NCBI RefSeq assembly: GCF_014217685.1
Contig: NZ_CP043653.1
Coordinates: 2,174,419 to 2,238,418, forward strand
From: Glaciihabitans sp. INWT7
GTDB taxonomy: Bacteria; Actinomycetota; Actinomycetes; Actinomycetales; Microbacteriaceae
Reading direction: 5' to 3'
DNA length: 64,000 nt
Shown: positions 44,002 to 56,510 of the stretch, one piece after another
Layout: every line of letters starts with the position of its first letter
How positions within the stretch are numbered: position 1 is the stretch's first letter
Position numbers and translations under genes: made by a program
Notes under the pieces: model-generated
The model's input: the letters and a program-made list of their open reading frames with translations, nothing else
What the model was told of the DNA's origin: nothing
Database searches by the model: none

Positions 44002-44032
44002 TGAGCCATCGCAGAGTTTCTGCGATGGCTCA
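44002..44032. promoter_or_regulatory. perfect 14-bp inverted repeat upstream of padR
   Basis: TGAGCCATCGCAGA-gtt-TCTGCGATGGCTCA. It lies 43 bases upstream of the padR start and 141 bases past the ABC-F stop. Adjacent is ATATATCGTTGACTATCG, which resembles sites I associate with PadR proteins. No T-run on either side, so an operator or RNA hairpin is more likely than a terminator. Confidence 0.5.
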
Positions 44033-44172
44033 AAGATATATCGTTGACTATCGCAATGCAAGTCCCATTCCTGGCAATGTGTTGAGTGTGGACGGCGCGA
44101 CCCTCGAGCTCGTTGTGAGTCACCCCCCTCTCGCGTTGACGAACGCCCGCCCCCTCGCCAGCCGCTCCATCG

Positions 44173-45726
44173 TCACGACCCCCCGGACCCGTCGATCCGC
44201 GAGAGATGGCCACCCTGCTCCATCCGGTACCAGGCGTCGACACCGAGCCGACGGAGGAAATCCAGGTCGTGGCTGACAACGAGCACCGCCCCACGAAACC
44301 CCTGCAGCGCATCCACCAGCTGCGTGACGCTCTGGACATCCAGGTTGTTGGTCGGCTCGTCGAGCACGAGGAGACGGGGCGGCGGGTCCGCGAGTAGCAG
44401 CCTCGCCAGAGCGACGCGAAAGCGCTCACCCCCCGACAGGGTCGCGATGGTGCGCCCGACCGAGTCGCCACGGAACAGGAAGCGAGCGAGCCGATTGCGG
44501 AGTTCTCCGTCGGTGACCGTGCCGCTGCGCACGCTCTCGAGCACCGTCGCAGAGTCGTCCAGACCGCCGAGACGCTGACTGAGGTAGCCGACCCGATCGC
44601 CGCTGTCCCGCACGATCGCCTCGAGCAGCGTCGTCTTGCCGACGCCATTCGGCCCGATGATCGCCACCCGCTCCGGCCCCTGGATGATCACGCCACGAAA
44701 CTCGGCGATCCGGCGCGACGCCGGCACTCCCGGGTCGGGGAGGTCGATGTGGATGGATGCATCGTGCCGCACCCGATCGGACGCCGCATCCAGGGCCTCC
44801 CGAGCCCCGAGCACCCGGTCATCGGCCGCTCCGCGGAGCTTGCCCGCCGATGCCTCCCCCGCAGAACGGCGGGCGTTGAACAGGATCTTCGGCATGCTCC
44901 CGCGATCCTTCTCCCCCGACCGGGCGCTGCGAGCGATCTTCGTCTCGGCCTCCATGCGCTGCCGCTTCTCCACCCGAACCGCCTGCTCCGCGGCCCGTTC
45001 GGCCTGTCGAGCGGCGGCCTGCTCCCGCTCCACGCGCTCGAGATAGCTGCTGTAAGGGCCGCCGAAAATCCCGAGTTGTCCTTCTCTCAGCTCGGCCGTG
45101 TCGTCCATCAGCTCGAGCAGGGTTATGTCGTGGCTCACGACGATCAGGGTGCCACGCCATCCGCGCACCAGGCCCGCCAAGCGCTCGCGGGCGCCGCTGT
45201 CGAGGTTGTTCGTCGGCTCGTCGAGCAGCACCATGGGAGTGCCGGCAAGCCGCAACCCTGCGATCGCGACGAGCATCGCCTCTCCACCCGAGAGCGAACC
45301 GACCGTGCGATCGAGGCTGACGGTGAGACCGGCATCGCGAAGCGCCTGGGCGGCTTCGATCTCGATATCCCACCTCTCGCCCAGTTCCTCGAATCGCTGT
45401 GACGAAACGTCACCGCCCTCTATAGCGCGCAGGGCGTCCACCTGCCGGCGCACGCCGAGCAGCTCGGCCACGCTGCTGTCGACCTGGAGTGGCACATCCT
45501 GGGCAAGACAGCCGACGGCTCCGGATGTCGCGATGGTGCCAGAGGTCGGCACGAGAGCGCCGGAGATCAGCTTGAGAAGCGTGGACTTGCCGGAGCCGTT
45601 GAGCCCGACGAGCCCGGTGCGTCCGCTACCGAAGGCGGCGGAGATGCCCCGGAGGGCGACGGCCCCGTCGGGCCAGGTCAGCCCGACTTCGCTGAGGACG
45701 ATGGATGAAGAAGATTGCGCAGACAT
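44173..45726 (-). CDS. ABC-F family ATP-binding protein
   Basis: 517 residues with two ATP-binding domains and no membrane part. Walker A motifs GLNGSGKSTLLK and GPNGVGKTTLLE; signatures SLSGGEAML and TLSGGERFRV; Walker B LLDEPTNNLDS and VLDEPTNNLDV. The basic helical interdomain linker (about residues 235-300) carries many Arg/Lys residues. ABC-F proteins act on the ribosome; several actinobacterial ones protect it from antibiotics. GGGAG precedes ATG 45726, with a hairpin directly upstream of it. Confidence 0.9.
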   Translation of the reverse strand: MSAQSSSSIVLSEVGLTWPDGAVALRGISAAFGSGRTGLVGLNGSGKSTLLKLISGALVPTSGTIATSGAVGCLAQDVPLQVDSSVAELLGVRRQVDALRAIEGGDVSSQRFEELGERWDIEIEAAQALRDAGLTVSLDRTVGSLSGGEAMLVAIAGLRLAGTPMVLLDEPTNNLDSGARERLAGLVRGWRGTLIVVSHDITLLELMDDTAELREGQLGIFGGPYSSYLERVEREQAAARQAERAAEQAVRVEKRQRMEAETKIARSARSGEKDRGSMPKILFNARRSAGEASAGKLRGAADDRVLGAREALDAASDRVRHDASIHIDLPDPGVPASRRIAEFRGVIIQGPERVAIIGPNGVGKTTLLEAIVRDSGDRVGYLSQRLGGLDDSATVLESVRSGTVTDGELRNRLARFLFRGDSVGRTIATLSGGERFRVALARLLLADPPPRLLVLDEPTNNLDVQSVTQLVDALQGFRGAVLVVSHDLDFLRRLGVDAWYRMEQGGHLSRIDGSGGS

Positions 45727-45740
45727 GCGGCTCCCGAGTG

Positions 45741-45758
45741 GTCAGTGACTGCACTGAC
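45741..45758 (-). promoter_or_regulatory. hairpin before ABC-F ribosome binding site
   Basis: GTCAGTG-actg-CACTGAC (45741-45758), a perfect 7-bp stem located just upstream of the ABC-F Shine-Dalgarno sequence. It could take part in translation control or attenuation. Confidence 0.35.
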
Positions 45759-45867
45759 TCCGGCGTCGCGAATGCGGCGGGTCGTCAGCGCCTGGACGCG
45801 GGAGCGATCTTCAACGGAATTGTTCCTTCGGTGGGGAGTACTTCAGTCTCTCAGGATGACCGAGCAC

Positions 45868-46245
45868 TCACAAGACGGTGGTCAAAACCGTGAGTACCGG
45901 CGGGCCGGCGAGAATCGTGCCCAGGTTCGATGCTCCATCGCCCGCGCGCCAGGCACGGTACGCGGCATCGGCCTCGAGGGATTCCCACCGTTCGAGCACC
46001 ACGATGTGAAGCGGGTTCGCCACATCGACGAGTACTTCGACACCCTCGTTGCCGGCAAACGCCCGCGTCGCGGCGAGCACCTCGTGGATCACCTCGTGCG
46101 CGACATCGGCCGACTCGGGGGCGATGGACAGGTCGAGTGTTGCGGTGACGGGTATTCCCGTGGCTCCAGTCTGTTCGGTTCGGCTTCGGTGTTTTCCGCT
46201 ATTGCTTGGCGCGCTCCAGCACGAGTTCGCGCACGCGGGCGGCAT
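45868..46245 (-). CDS. antibiotic biosynthesis monooxygenase (ABM) domain protein
   Basis: Up to 125 residues. The ferredoxin-like ABM fold is visible: [40 protein letters not shown], then [20 protein letters not shown]. Such small dimers act as cofactor-free monooxygenases or dimeric sensors. The only in-frame ATG (46245, with GAAGGG upstream) overlaps the end of gatB by 47 bases, so the first 30 residues may not be conserved. Role unknown. Confidence 0.7.
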   Translation of the reverse strand: MPPACANSCWSAPSNSGKHRSRTEQTGATGIPVTATLDLSIAPESADVAHEVIHEVLAATRAFAGNEGVEVLVDVANPLHIVVLERWESLEADAAYRAWRAGDGASNLGTILAGPPVLTVLTTVL

Positions 46246-47698
46246 CCGCCGTGCCCTTCATCGCCTTCATCACCGCACCGATCACAGCGCCGGCGGCCTG
46301 CACCTTGCCGTCGCGGATCTTCTCGAGCACGTCGGGCTGGGCCGCGAGAGCCTCGTCGATCGCAGCGATGAGGGCACCGTCATCCGACACCACCTTGAGG
46401 CCGCGCGATTCGACGACCGCGGCGGGGGAACCTTCGCCGGCGATGACGCCTTCGAGTACCTGGCGCGCCAGGCGGTCGGTGAGTTCGCCGTCTTCGATGA
46501 GGGCGATCAGCTCGCTGACATGCAGTGGCGAGACGAGGGACGACGCGTCCACGTCTGCGGCGTTGGCCAGGCGCGCGATCTCGCCGGTCCACCACTTGCG
46601 GGCCTGCGCGGCAGACGCACCGGCAGCCGTGGTCTCCTCGATCTCGACGAGAAGGCCGGAGTTCGCGACATCCTGGAACTCCAGGTCGGTGAATCCCCAG
46701 GCCTCCTTGAGCCGACGGCGACGGACGGCCGGTGCCTCGGGCAATGCGGCGCGCAGCTCCTCGATGAGTTCGAGCGACGGCTCGACCGGGAGGAGGTCGG
46801 GCTCGGGAAAGTAGCGGTAATCGTCGGCGTCGCTCTTGGGCCGGCCGGCGGACGTCACGCCGGTGTCCTCGTGCCAGTGGCGGGTCTCCTGGATGATCGT
46901 GCCACCGTCGGCGAGGATCGCCGCCTGACGCTGGATCTCATAGCGGATGGCGCGCTCGACGCTTCGCAGGGAGTTGACATTCTTTGTCTCGGTGCGAGTG
47001 CCGAGCGTGCCGGACCCGCGCGGGGAGAGCGAGATGTTCGCGTCGCAACGAAGGTTGCCGCGCTCCATCTTGGCGTCGCTGATCCCGAGGGAGCGCACGA
47101 TGTCGCGGATGGTCGAGACGTAGGCCTTGGCGAGCTCCGGGGCATCCCGCTCTGCGCCGTAGATGATGTTGGTGACGATCTCGACCAGGGGCACTCCGGC
47201 GCGGTTGTAATCGACGAGCGAGTACTCCGCGCCCTGGATGCGCCCGGTGGCGCCTCCGACGTGCGTGAGCTTTCCGGCGTCTTCTTCCATGTGCGCACGC
47301 TCGATGGGGATCTGGAAGGTTCGGCCATCTTCGAGCTCCACTTCGACGCTGCCATCGAAGGCGATCGGCTCGTCGAACTGGCTGATCTGGTAGTTCTTCG
47401 CCAGGTCGGGGTAGAAGTAGTTCTTGCGCGCGAAGCGGCTCGAGGGGCGGATGCTGCACCCCAGGGCAAGCCCGAGGCTGATCGAGTACTTCACCGCCTG
47501 CTCGTTCACCACCGGGAGGCTGCCCGGAAGTCCGAGGTCCACGGGCGTGACGTTCGTGTTCGGCTCGCCGCCGAAGAAGTTCGGCGCATCGCTGAACATC
47601 TTGGTCTTCGTGTTCAGTTCGACGTGCACCTCGAAACCGAGCACCGGCTCGAAGAGCTCGATCGCACGGTCGTAGTCCATCAGTTCAGCTTTAGCCAC
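46199..47698 (-). CDS. gatB: aspartyl/glutamyl-tRNA amidotransferase subunit B
   Basis: 499 residues, normal length. Catalytic kinase-like core: [54 protein letters not shown] and [16 protein letters not shown], followed by the helical and YqeY tail domains ([20 protein letters not shown]). With GatA and GatC it converts Glu-tRNA(Gln) and Asp-tRNA(Asn) to the amidated forms. GTG 47698 overlaps the end of the EamA gene by eight bases. It is separated from gatA by two unrelated genes. Confidence 0.97.
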   Translation of the reverse strand: MAKAELMDYDRAIELFEPVLGFEVHVELNTKTKMFSDAPNFFGGEPNTNVTPVDLGLPGSLPVVNEQAVKYSISLGLALGCSIRPSSRFARKNYFYPDLAKNYQISQFDEPIAFDGSVEVELEDGRTFQIPIERAHMEEDAGKLTHVGGATGRIQGAEYSLVDYNRAGVPLVEIVTNIIYGAERDAPELAKAYVSTIRDIVRSLGISDAKMERGNLRCDANISLSPRGSGTLGTRTETKNVNSLRSVERAIRYEIQRQAAILADGGTIIQETRHWHEDTGVTSAGRPKSDADDYRYFPEPDLLPVEPSLELIEELRAALPEAPAVRRRRLKEAWGFTDLEFQDVANSGLLVEIEETTAAGASAAQARKWWTGEIARLANAADVDASSLVSPLHVSELIALIEDGELTDRLARQVLEGVIAGEGSPAAVVESRGLKVVSDDGALIAAIDEALAAQPDVLEKIRDGKVQAAGAVIGAVMKAMKGTADAARVRELVLERAKQ

Positions 47699-48701
47699 CA
47701 GACGATTCTACGGGCGTGGCGAGGGGAGGATCTTCGGACGGCGAAGGCTCAACGACCGGCTCGGTATTCGCGCCTGCTTCGAGCATCGTCGCGGCACCCC
47801 TCTTCTCGGCGCGGACGAAGGCGATGCCGGCCAGGATGAGAGCTCCCCCGATCAACTGCGGCACCGTGAGGTCCTCCCCCAGCAGGATCCACGCGTAGAG
47901 CGCTGCCGCGATGACCTCGAGCAGGCCGGCGAAGGATGCCAGCCGGGAGCCGAGCATCTCGGTGGCGGTGATGCTGCTGGCGTAAGCCACTGCCGTGGCG
48001 AATACGCCGACGACGATCAGAGGCACCCACCAGCTCACTGTCGTGCCGAGCAGATGCACCGTCGTGAACGTCGCCGCGAAGGGAACGAGACCGGTGAGGC
48101 CAGCGATCCCGAGCACAAGGCCGCCGAGCACGAGCCCGCTCGCCGCGAGCGCGACCGGTGGAAGGCCGTCGCTCGGCCGTGCCGCGACCACGTAATAGAT
48201 CGCGCACCCCACCGTCGCGAGCGTGGCGAAGCCGAGCCCCACCAGGTCGAAACCGCCTCCGCCTCGCGGCGAGACGACGAGAACGAGGCCCGCGACCGCC
48301 ACGACCGAGCCGATGAGAACGACGACAGAGGGCATCCGCCGACTGGTCACCCAGACGAACCCGACCAGCAGCAGCGGCGCCATGTATTCGATGAGGATCG
48401 CGGTGTTCACGGGAATCCGCTGCAGCGCGGCGAAGTAGACCAGTTGAGTGCCGGCCACGCCGATGAGCCCCATCGCCACGATGCGCCAACGGGCGCGCCA
48501 GAGCACTACCCAGCTGCCTCGGAGCGAGAACAGGGCGAGCGGCGCGAGCACGAGTCCGCCGATGAGCGCCCTTGCCGTCACCGCGGCCGCAGGGCTCCAG
48601 CCCGCCTCGAGAAGGGGCTTGATGAATGCCCCCGACATTCCGAAGGTCGCGGCGGCGATCACGGCGATGACCAGGCCGAGCGAGGTGGACGAAGGCTTCA
48701 T
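47691..48701 (-). CDS. EamA family (DMT) transporter
   Basis: 336 residues, ten transmembrane helices in two EamA repeats. [40 protein letters not shown] and the second-repeat [20 protein letters not shown] fit a drug/metabolite exporter. A charged tail of about 35 residues follows. It is the first gene of a transcript that continues into gatB, so its promoter may drive gatB. Substrate unknown. Confidence 0.9.
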   Translation of the reverse strand: MKPSSTSLGLVIAVIAAATFGMSGAFIKPLLEAGWSPAAAVTARALIGGLVLAPLALFSLRGSWVVLWRARWRIVAMGLIGVAGTQLVYFAALQRIPVNTAILIEYMAPLLLVGFVWVTSRRMPSVVVLIGSVVAVAGLVLVVSPRGGGGFDLVGLGFATLATVGCAIYYVVAARPSDGLPPVALAASGLVLGGLVLGIAGLTGLVPFAATFTTVHLLGTTVSWWVPLIVVGVFATAVAYASSITATEMLGSRLASFAGLLEVIAAALYAWILLGEDLTVPQLIGGALILAGIAFVRAEKRGAATMLEAGANTEPVVEPSPSEDPPLATPVESSGG

Positions 48702-48708
48702 TCTGCTG

Positions 48709-48738
48709 ACGGTAGTCTGGGGGAAAGTAAGGAGTCAA
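48709..48738 (-). promoter_or_regulatory. promoter of EamA-gatB unit
   Basis: TTGACT (48738-48733) and TACCGT (48714-48709), 18 bases apart on the minus strand, seven bases before ATG 48701. It overlaps the ribosome binding site of the divergent CGNR gene. Confidence 0.6.
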
Positions 48739-48739
48739 A

Positions 48740-49303
48740 TTGCTTGTTGCCCCTGACACCGTGGAGACTCTCGAGTTCACCGTCGCGTTGGCGAACACGC
48801 ATCCGCTCGCCTCCCGAAGCGGGTCGGACGAGCTCACCACAACCGGTGATCTCGACGCGATTCTCGCCCGTTTCCGCTACTCCGGCCGCATCGATCACGA
48901 CGAGGCGGAGCGCGCCCAGGTCGCGCTCACGCGGCAGCGGCTGCGAGCCATCTGGGACCTCGGGCGAGACGGCGCCGTCACCGAGGTGAACGCGATGCTG
49001 GCGGAAGCGGACGCCCTGCCCCAACTCACCCGGCACGACGAATCGGGATGGCATTGGCACGCGACGGCAGCCGATGCTCCCCTTGCCGAGCGCATGCGGG
49101 TCGAGGTCGCCCTCGCCCTGGCCGATGTCATCCGCATGGACGCCATGGACCGGCTCCGCACCTGCGACGCACCCGACTGCTCCGGAGTGCTCGTGGACCT
49201 CTCACGCAACGGGTCGAAACGGTACTGCAGCGTGCGCTGCGGCAACCGGATGAACATGGTCGCGTTCCGCGAGCGCTCCGCCGACGGGATCTCGAGCCGG
49301 TGA
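48740..49303 (+). CDS. CGNR zinc finger protein (ABATE domain)
   Basis: 187 residues. The C-terminal zinc finger has Cys residues in CDAPDCSGVLVD and RYCSVRCGNRMN, with the CGNR motif itself. The N-terminal helical part is the stress-response ABATE-like domain (TLEFTVALANTHP; LTRQRLRAIWDLGRDG). Thought to be DNA-binding regulators. TTG 48740 is the start, because AAGGAG lies five bases upstream. Divergent from EamA with 38 bases between, so it may control that transporter. Confidence 0.88.
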   Translation: MLVAPDTVETLEFTVALANTHPLASRSGSDELTTTGDLDAILARFRYSGRIDHDEAERAQVALTRQRLRAIWDLGRDGAVTEVNAMLAEADALPQLTRHDESGWHWHATAADAPLAERMRVEVALALADVIRMDAMDRLRTCDAPDCSGVLVDLSRNGSKRYCSVRCGNRMNMVAFRERSADGISSR

Positions 49304-49333
49304 CGACTCCGCGAGCGGTACTGCCGCCCAGCG

Positions 49334-50863
49334 CTAGCGCGTGGCCAGCTCCGGTGCCTGGCTGATCAGCGTGCCGCCCCAGCTGTCTTCGAGCAACGCT
49401 TCGATGACGGCACCGTGCTCGTAGAGCCGAGCATCCGCGCGTGCCGGCGCCATGAGCTGGAGCCCGGTGGGCAGCCCGTCCTCCGGGGCGAGCCCCATCG
49501 GCAGTCCCATGCCGGGGATGCCCGCGAGGTTCGCCGGGATGGTCGTCACGTCGTTCAGATACATCGCGAGCGGATCGTCGATCTTCTCGCCGATCCGGAA
49601 CGCGGTGGTCGGCGCTGCCGGACTGATCAGGATGTCCGCCTTCTCGAAAGCCGCGGCGAAGTCGCGCTGGATGAGCGTGCGCACCTTCTGCGCGCTGCCG
49701 TAGTAGGCGTCGTAATAGCCCGCGCTGAGGGCATAGGTGCCGAGGATGATGCGGCGCTTGACCTCCGGACCGAAACCGGCCTCCCGGGTCGCGGCCATCA
49801 CATCCTCGACAGTCCCTCCCCCCACAGGGTTCACTCGGAGGCCGAATCGCACAGAATCGAATTTCGCGAGGTTGCTCGACGCCTCGGCCGGAAGGATCAG
49901 GTAGTAGGCGGCGACGGCGTACTCGAAGTTCGGGGCGCTGACCTCGACGATCTCTGCTCCGTTGGAGGCGAGCAGGTCGAGGGTCTCGTGGAACCGCTGG
50001 CTGACCCCGGCCTGGAAGCCCGGTGCGTCGAGCTCCTTCACCACGCCGACGCGCACACCGTTGAGGTTGCGCTTCAGCTGTCCGGCTTTCGCGGCCGCCG
50101 CGAAGCTCGGCCATTCGTCCCGCAGAGAGGTGGAATCCCGTGGATCGTGACCACCGATCACGTCGTGCAGCAACGCGGCGTCGAGAACCGTGCGGGAGAC
50201 GGGACCCACCTGATCGAGCGAGCTCGCCAGCGCGATGGCGCCATACCGGCTCACCCCGCCATACGTGGGCTTGACCCCGACCGATCCCGTGACCGCCGCG
50301 GGTTGGCGGATCGAGCCACCCGTGTCCGAGCCGAGTGCAAGCGGTGCTTCGAACGCGGCTACTGCCGCCGCGCTGCCTCCGCCCGATCCGCCGGGGATGC
50401 GATCCAGGTCCCAGGGGTTATGGGTCACGCCATACGCCGAGAACTCGGTCGAAGATCCCATGGCGAATTCGTCCATGTTCGTCTTGCCGAGCGGCACGAG
50501 GAAGGCTTCGCGGAGCTTGCGCACCACCGTGGCGTCGTAGGGAGGTATCCAACCCTCGAGGATCTTGCTGCCCGCGGTGGAGGGCATGTCCAGCGTGCAG
50601 AGCACGTCCTTGATGGCGATCGGGATGCCGGCGAGCGGCGGAAGCCGGTCACCGCTGCGGCGCAGCACATCGACGCCCTCCGCGGTGTCGATGGCGTCCT
50701 TCGAGACATGGAGGAAGGCGTGCACATCGCCATCGACCGCGGCGATGCGGTCGAGGTGTGCCCTGGTCACCTCGACGCTCGAGACCTCGCGCGCCTGGAG
50801 GAGTTCGCTCAGCGAGGCCGCGCTGAGGCGGGTGAGATCGGCGGTGCCGTCGACATGGGACAT
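49334..50863 (-). CDS. gatA: aspartyl/glutamyl-tRNA amidotransferase subunit A
   Basis: 509 residues. Amidase-signature enzyme with the Ser-cisSer-Lys triad: Lys in [12 protein letters not shown], glycine/serine region [14 protein letters not shown], and nucleophile serine in [13 protein letters not shown]. It releases ammonia from glutamine for transamidation. The ATG overlaps the gatC stop (TAATG), so they are coupled. It ends 31 bases from the convergent CGNR gene; gatB is not directly downstream, unlike the usual order. Confidence 0.97.
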   Translation of the reverse strand: MSHVDGTADLTRLSAASLSELLQAREVSSVEVTRAHLDRIAAVDGDVHAFLHVSKDAIDTAEGVDVLRRSGDRLPPLAGIPIAIKDVLCTLDMPSTAGSKILEGWIPPYDATVVRKLREAFLVPLGKTNMDEFAMGSSTEFSAYGVTHNPWDLDRIPGGSGGGSAAAVAAFEAPLALGSDTGGSIRQPAAVTGSVGVKPTYGGVSRYGAIALASSLDQVGPVSRTVLDAALLHDVIGGHDPRDSTSLRDEWPSFAAAAKAGQLKRNLNGVRVGVVKELDAPGFQAGVSQRFHETLDLLASNGAEIVEVSAPNFEYAVAAYYLILPAEASSNLAKFDSVRFGLRVNPVGGGTVEDVMAATREAGFGPEVKRRIILGTYALSAGYYDAYYGSAQKVRTLIQRDFAAAFEKADILISPAAPTTAFRIGEKIDDPLAMYLNDVTTIPANLAGIPGMGLPMGLAPEDGLPTGLQLMAPARADARLYEHGAVIEALLEDSWGGTLISQAPELATR

Positions 50864-51186
50864 TACTGCTCCTCCCCCAGGATTGCAGAGACTTTGAACC
50901 GGCTTCCGTCGTGCTCCGGGGCGCCGCTGAGGGCTTCCTCCTGCGAGAGCGTCTCGCCAATCACGTCGGGGCGGAACACATTGGTGAGCGGAATCGGATG
51001 ACTCGTGGCCGGAACATCCGCCGTCGCGACCTCGGAGACCTTCGCGATGGAGTCGATGATCACGCCCAGTTCGCCGGTGAGCTTCTCGATCTCGGCTGGT
51101 GTGAGCGCGATGCGGGCGAGGTTGGCGAGATGAGCGACCTGATCGGTGGTGATGCGGCCGTCGGACTCAGCAGGATTTTCAGACAT
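50863..51186 (-). CDS. gatC: aspartyl/glutamyl-tRNA amidotransferase subunit C
   Basis: 107 residues. [20 protein letters not shown] at the start and a C-terminal [20 protein letters not shown] are the family's hallmarks. GatC wraps around GatA and stabilises the complex. GGAG precedes ATG 51186. The 89 bases upstream, after the alpha/beta hydrolase gene, are free for a promoter. Confidence 0.96.
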   Translation of the reverse strand: MSENPAESDGRITTDQVAHLANLARIALTPAEIEKLTGELGVIIDSIAKVSEVATADVPATSHPIPLTNVFRPDVIGETLSQEEALSGAPEHDGSRFKVSAILGEEQ

Positions 51187-51275
51187 GGAACTCCGTGCGT
51201 TGGATCGCTTGGGGGGACACCCGATTCTATTCGCACCGGCGTCAACGTCGATCCGTTCCGGCAGACGGGCGCCGC

Positions 51276-52733
51276 TCAGCGACCGTCCGCGAGCGTGCGG
51301 GCCGCATCCTCCGGGGAACCGGTGGAGACCAGGGCGCCCTGGTCGAGTCCGATCAGCGCAAGGTTGCGCATCGCCGTGGTGCCGGTGTCGAAGTACCCGA
51401 GGTGGCCAACCGCGGCGGCGAGCGGCTTGTGCGTTATCGGATCGGTCTCGGCCGCGACATCCATCTTTCTCGCGCCGAAGCTGGGCGCGCCGGGGTCGCT
51501 GCCGTAGAAGGCGGTGTTCACGATCGGGTCCCAGGCCGCTTCGCCGACGAAGACGTTGCCCTTGGTCACCGCAAGGGCCGAAGCCGACTGAGCGGCAGAC
51601 CCGGGGGAACCGATGATGGCGAGCGCATCGACGGACATGCCGCCCTTCGCGAGTTCCATCATCGCGGCGGTGGACCCGTAGGAGTGTGTCACCAGACTGA
51701 CAAAGGGCGGCGTATCCGCCCGTGCCGCGCGGAGCCCCTGGATGGCGTGCCCGAGAAAACTGGCGCCGCTCTGTGCTCGATCCAGCGAGGCGATGTCGAG
51801 CACGCCCGGTGTCTGGTAGCCGATCCAGGCCACGGTGGCGGCGGTCTTCCCGACCAGTGCGGGATCGCCGGTCGACAGGGTCTTCAACCACCCGGCCTGC
51901 TGCGTCTGCAGGTCTTGGGCGATCACGGTCCAGTCGTACATCTGCCCCTGCACGGTGAAGAACATGCCGGGCACGAGATAACTCACGTAGTCCGCGGTGC
52001 TGAGGTCGCCAACAACCACGGCGGCTCGCACCTCGCCCGACGTGTCGAGCGTGAGTAGCTGTCGTTTCGATTCGCTTTTCGTGCGCTGCAGGGTCTTCTT
52101 CACCTGCTCCAGGATGTCGAGGTGATGGCGCTTCTCGACGAGCTTCGCGCGCCCCGCACCGGTCGCGATCGATGCCTCGAGCTGGGCGACCGAGCGGGTG
52201 AGGGTGAGACGGTTGGCCCGGTCGCGCACGGCGAAGGGCACTCCGTCCAGATTGCCGACCACCTCGGGCGCTTGTGTCGAGAGGGTCTTCTTCCCCGACG
52301 TCGGCAGGGATCCCCACCAGGCCGCCACAGAACTGGCGCGCGGCGGACTCACCAGCAGTTTCTGCACCGCCGAGGGGTTGCGGGAGACGAAGGCCGCAAT
52401 ATCCGACCCGGAAAGCACCGTCAGTCGGTCGAGGGTCTCGCTGCCACTGCTTCGGGGAAGAAGGGAGGGGTCGACGGGCGTCGAGAGGGTGCTCGCTTGG
52501 GTCACATCCGAGGGCCGGGGGCCGCCAGAAGACAGCATGCCCGCACCGGAGCCGACCGGGGAGAACAGCCCTCCGAACAGCGACTGATCCTGGGCCGACG
52601 GGTCGACCGACACCACGATCGCGGAGATCTGGCGGCTGATTTCGTGTACGCCGAATGCCTCTGCTACCCCACCGAGCGCGCCGGAGGGCGAGAGGACTGC
52701 TGCAACGTCGAACAGCAAAAGGTCTGTATCCAA
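51276..52733 (-). CDS. alpha/beta hydrolase, DUF1023 type
   Basis: About 485 residues. The C-terminal half holds an alpha/beta hydrolase of the DUF1023 type: AWIGYQTPGVLDIASLDRAQ, nucleophile motif VTHSYGSTAAMMELA, IIGSPGSAAQSASAL and HLGYFDTGTTAM. The first 200 residues form a helical segment. The start is unclear: TTG 52733 is used, but the frame opens back to TTG 52793, where a TACTAT -10-like box overlaps. It may be secreted, but no good signal peptide is visible. Substrate unknown. Confidence 0.75.
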   Translation of the reverse strand: MDTDLLLFDVAAVLSPSGALGGVAEAFGVHEISRQISAIVVSVDPSAQDQSLFGGLFSPVGSGAGMLSSGGPRPSDVTQASTLSTPVDPSLLPRSSGSETLDRLTVLSGSDIAAFVSRNPSAVQKLLVSPPRASSVAAWWGSLPTSGKKTLSTQAPEVVGNLDGVPFAVRDRANRLTLTRSVAQLEASIATGAGRAKLVEKRHHLDILEQVKKTLQRTKSESKRQLLTLDTSGEVRAAVVVGDLSTADYVSYLVPGMFFTVQGQMYDWTVIAQDLQTQQAGWLKTLSTGDPALVGKTAATVAWIGYQTPGVLDIASLDRAQSGASFLGHAIQGLRAARADTPPFVSLVTHSYGSTAAMMELAKGGMSVDALAIIGSPGSAAQSASALAVTKGNVFVGEAAWDPIVNTAFYGSDPGAPSFGARKMDVAAETDPITHKPLAAAVGHLGYFDTGTTAMRNLALIGLDQGALVSTGSPEDAARTLADGR

Positions 52734-52841
52734 TCGTTGGATCCGGCATTCGGGGGAACACCGTGAGCAACGGGAATCTGTTTCTACCCCCAATAGTAGG
52801 GTCGAATATGCCTCTGACCTAGGTTTTTGCTGAGCGGCACC

Positions 52842-52876
52842 AGATAGTCACGCGGTGTTTACACGCGAGACTATCT
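52842..52876. terminator. hairpin after ligA
   Basis: AGATAGTC at 52842-52849 pairs with GACTATCT at 52869-52876, and the interior continues with CGC/GCG and GTGT/ACAC around one bulge. It lies seven bases past the ligA stop and 66 bases before the highest candidate start of the hydrolase gene. No T-run. Confidence 0.5.
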
Positions 52877-52882
52877 CGGGAA

Positions 52883-55174
<2,292 letters not shown>

Positions 55175-55251
55175 GGTTCGACCGCCGACCTCCCGCACTC
55201 CCGGTGCCGCCGCCTGCCCGAGCACGCGGCATCCGTCCCCCGAGTGGTGCG

Positions 55252-55351
55252 CATCATTCAGGAAGGTGTGATGCGGATGATGCGGGAGCCCCCTTGCGGG
55301 ACCCCGCCCAGTCACTCCTGCCCCGTCAGCCCCGCACCTTCCTGAATGATG
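55252..55351. repeat. 100-bp dyad element between mnmA and ligA
   Basis: CATCATTCAGGAAGGTG (55252-55268) is repeated inverted at 55335-55351, a perfect 17-bp match enclosing 66 GC-rich bases. It fills most of the 208-bp gap and has no coding potential that I would trust. A REP-like intergenic element or structured RNA is possible. Confidence 0.6.
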
Positions 55352-55370
55352 AAAGGGCAGAACGGGGGAA

Positions 55371-56480
55371 TCAGCGGGCGGGCAGGGGAACCGCGGACAC
55401 CGTGCGGTCGATGGTGCACTGGCCAAGGACGCGGGTGCCGAGGTAGAGCACGGCGGTCTGGCCGGGCGCGACACCGTTGAGAGGCACATCCGGACGGATG
55501 ACGAGCTCGCCATCCCGAAGCACGGCAACGGCCGGCACCGGGTCGGCGTGGGCACGGATCTGCACGTGGCAGGCGAACTCGGTGAACGGATCGGCCGGGG
55601 CGAGCCCCGCCCAGCTGAACTTGCCCCCGGCGACCTCGGCGAGATCGAGGGCCTCCTTCGGGCCGACGACCACCGTGTTGCTCGACGGCCGCACCTCGAG
55701 CACGAACCGGGGACGGCCGTCCGGTGAGGGCACACCGAGGTGCAAACCCTTGCGCTGGCCGACGGTGAAGGCCGCAGCCCCCTCGTGACTGCCGACCACG
55801 GAACCATCCCGCTCCAGGATGACGCCCTCCTCGGCTCCCACGCGATCCGCGAGCCAGCCGCGGGTGTCGCCGTCGGGGATGAAACAGATGTCATGGCTGT
55901 CGGGCTTCGTCGCGACGCTGAACCCGCGCTCTGCGGCCTCCGCGCGCACCTCAGCCTTCGACGGCGTCGCACCGAGAGGGAACATGCTGTGCGCGAGCTG
56001 CTCCGCGGTGAGCACCCCGAGCACGTAGGACTGGTCCTTCGCCCAGGCCGCGGCCCGGTGCAGTTCGCGATTGCCCTCGTCGTCGGTGAGGATCGTCGCG
56101 TAATGCCCCGTGGCGACCGCGTCGAAGCCGAGGTCGAGCGCCTTCTCGAGCACGGCCGCGAACTTGATGCGCTCGTTGCAGCGCATGCAGGGGTTGGGGG
56201 TGCGTCCGGCCGAGTATTCGGCCACGAAGTCGTCCACGACGTCGAGAGCGAAACGCTCCGAGAAATCCCAGACGTAGTAGGGGATGCCGATGATGTTGGC
56301 CGCCCGCTGGGCGTCCATCGAGTCCTCGATGGTGCAGCATCCGCGGGCCCCTGTGCGCAACGTGCCTGGCATGCGGCTGAGCGCCAGATGCACGCCGACC
56401 ACCTCGTGACCGGCCTCGACGGCGCGCGCGGCCGCGACGGCGGAGTCCACTCCGCCACTCATCGCCGCCAGTACCTTCAT
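55371..56480 (-). CDS. mnmA: tRNA 2-thiouridine(34) synthase MnmA
   Basis: 369 residues. The PP-loop ATP-binding motif [15 protein letters not shown] starts the protein, the first catalytic cysteine is in [14 protein letters not shown], and the second in [13 protein letters not shown]. MnmA adenylates U34 of tRNA(Glu/Gln/Lys) and inserts sulfur, received from a cysteine desulfurase. That enzyme is encoded two genes upstream on the same strand (57181-58365). ATG 56480 is preferred to a start 33 bases earlier; TACACT lies seven bases upstream. Confidence 0.96.
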   Translation of the reverse strand: MKVLAAMSGGVDSAVAAARAVEAGHEVVGVHLALSRMPGTLRTGARGCCTIEDSMDAQRAANIIGIPYYVWDFSERFALDVVDDFVAEYSAGRTPNPCMRCNERIKFAAVLEKALDLGFDAVATGHYATILTDDEGNRELHRAAAWAKDQSYVLGVLTAEQLAHSMFPLGATPSKAEVRAEAAERGFSVATKPDSHDICFIPDGDTRGWLADRVGAEEGVILERDGSVVGSHEGAAAFTVGQRKGLHLGVPSPDGRPRFVLEVRPSSNTVVVGPKEALDLAEVAGGKFSWAGLAPADPFTEFACHVQIRAHADPVPAVAVLRDGELVIRPDVPLNGVAPGQTAVLYLGTRVLGQCTIDRTVSAVPLPAR

Positions 56481-56487
56481 GACTTCC

Positions 56488-56493
56488 AGTGTA
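56488..56493 (-). promoter_or_regulatory. -10 box of mnmA, near-leaderless
   Basis: TACACT on the minus strand (56493-56488), seven bases before ATG 56480. Confidence 0.4.
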
Positions 56494-56510
56494 GGCGCGG
56501 CTCCCCTCGT

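Noticed and set aside
52734-52793. N-terminal extension of the DUF1023 hydrolase to TTG 52793
   Set aside because: The codon overlaps a TACTAT box that looks like a promoter element, and the added Cys/Arg-rich residues are atypical; not excluded.
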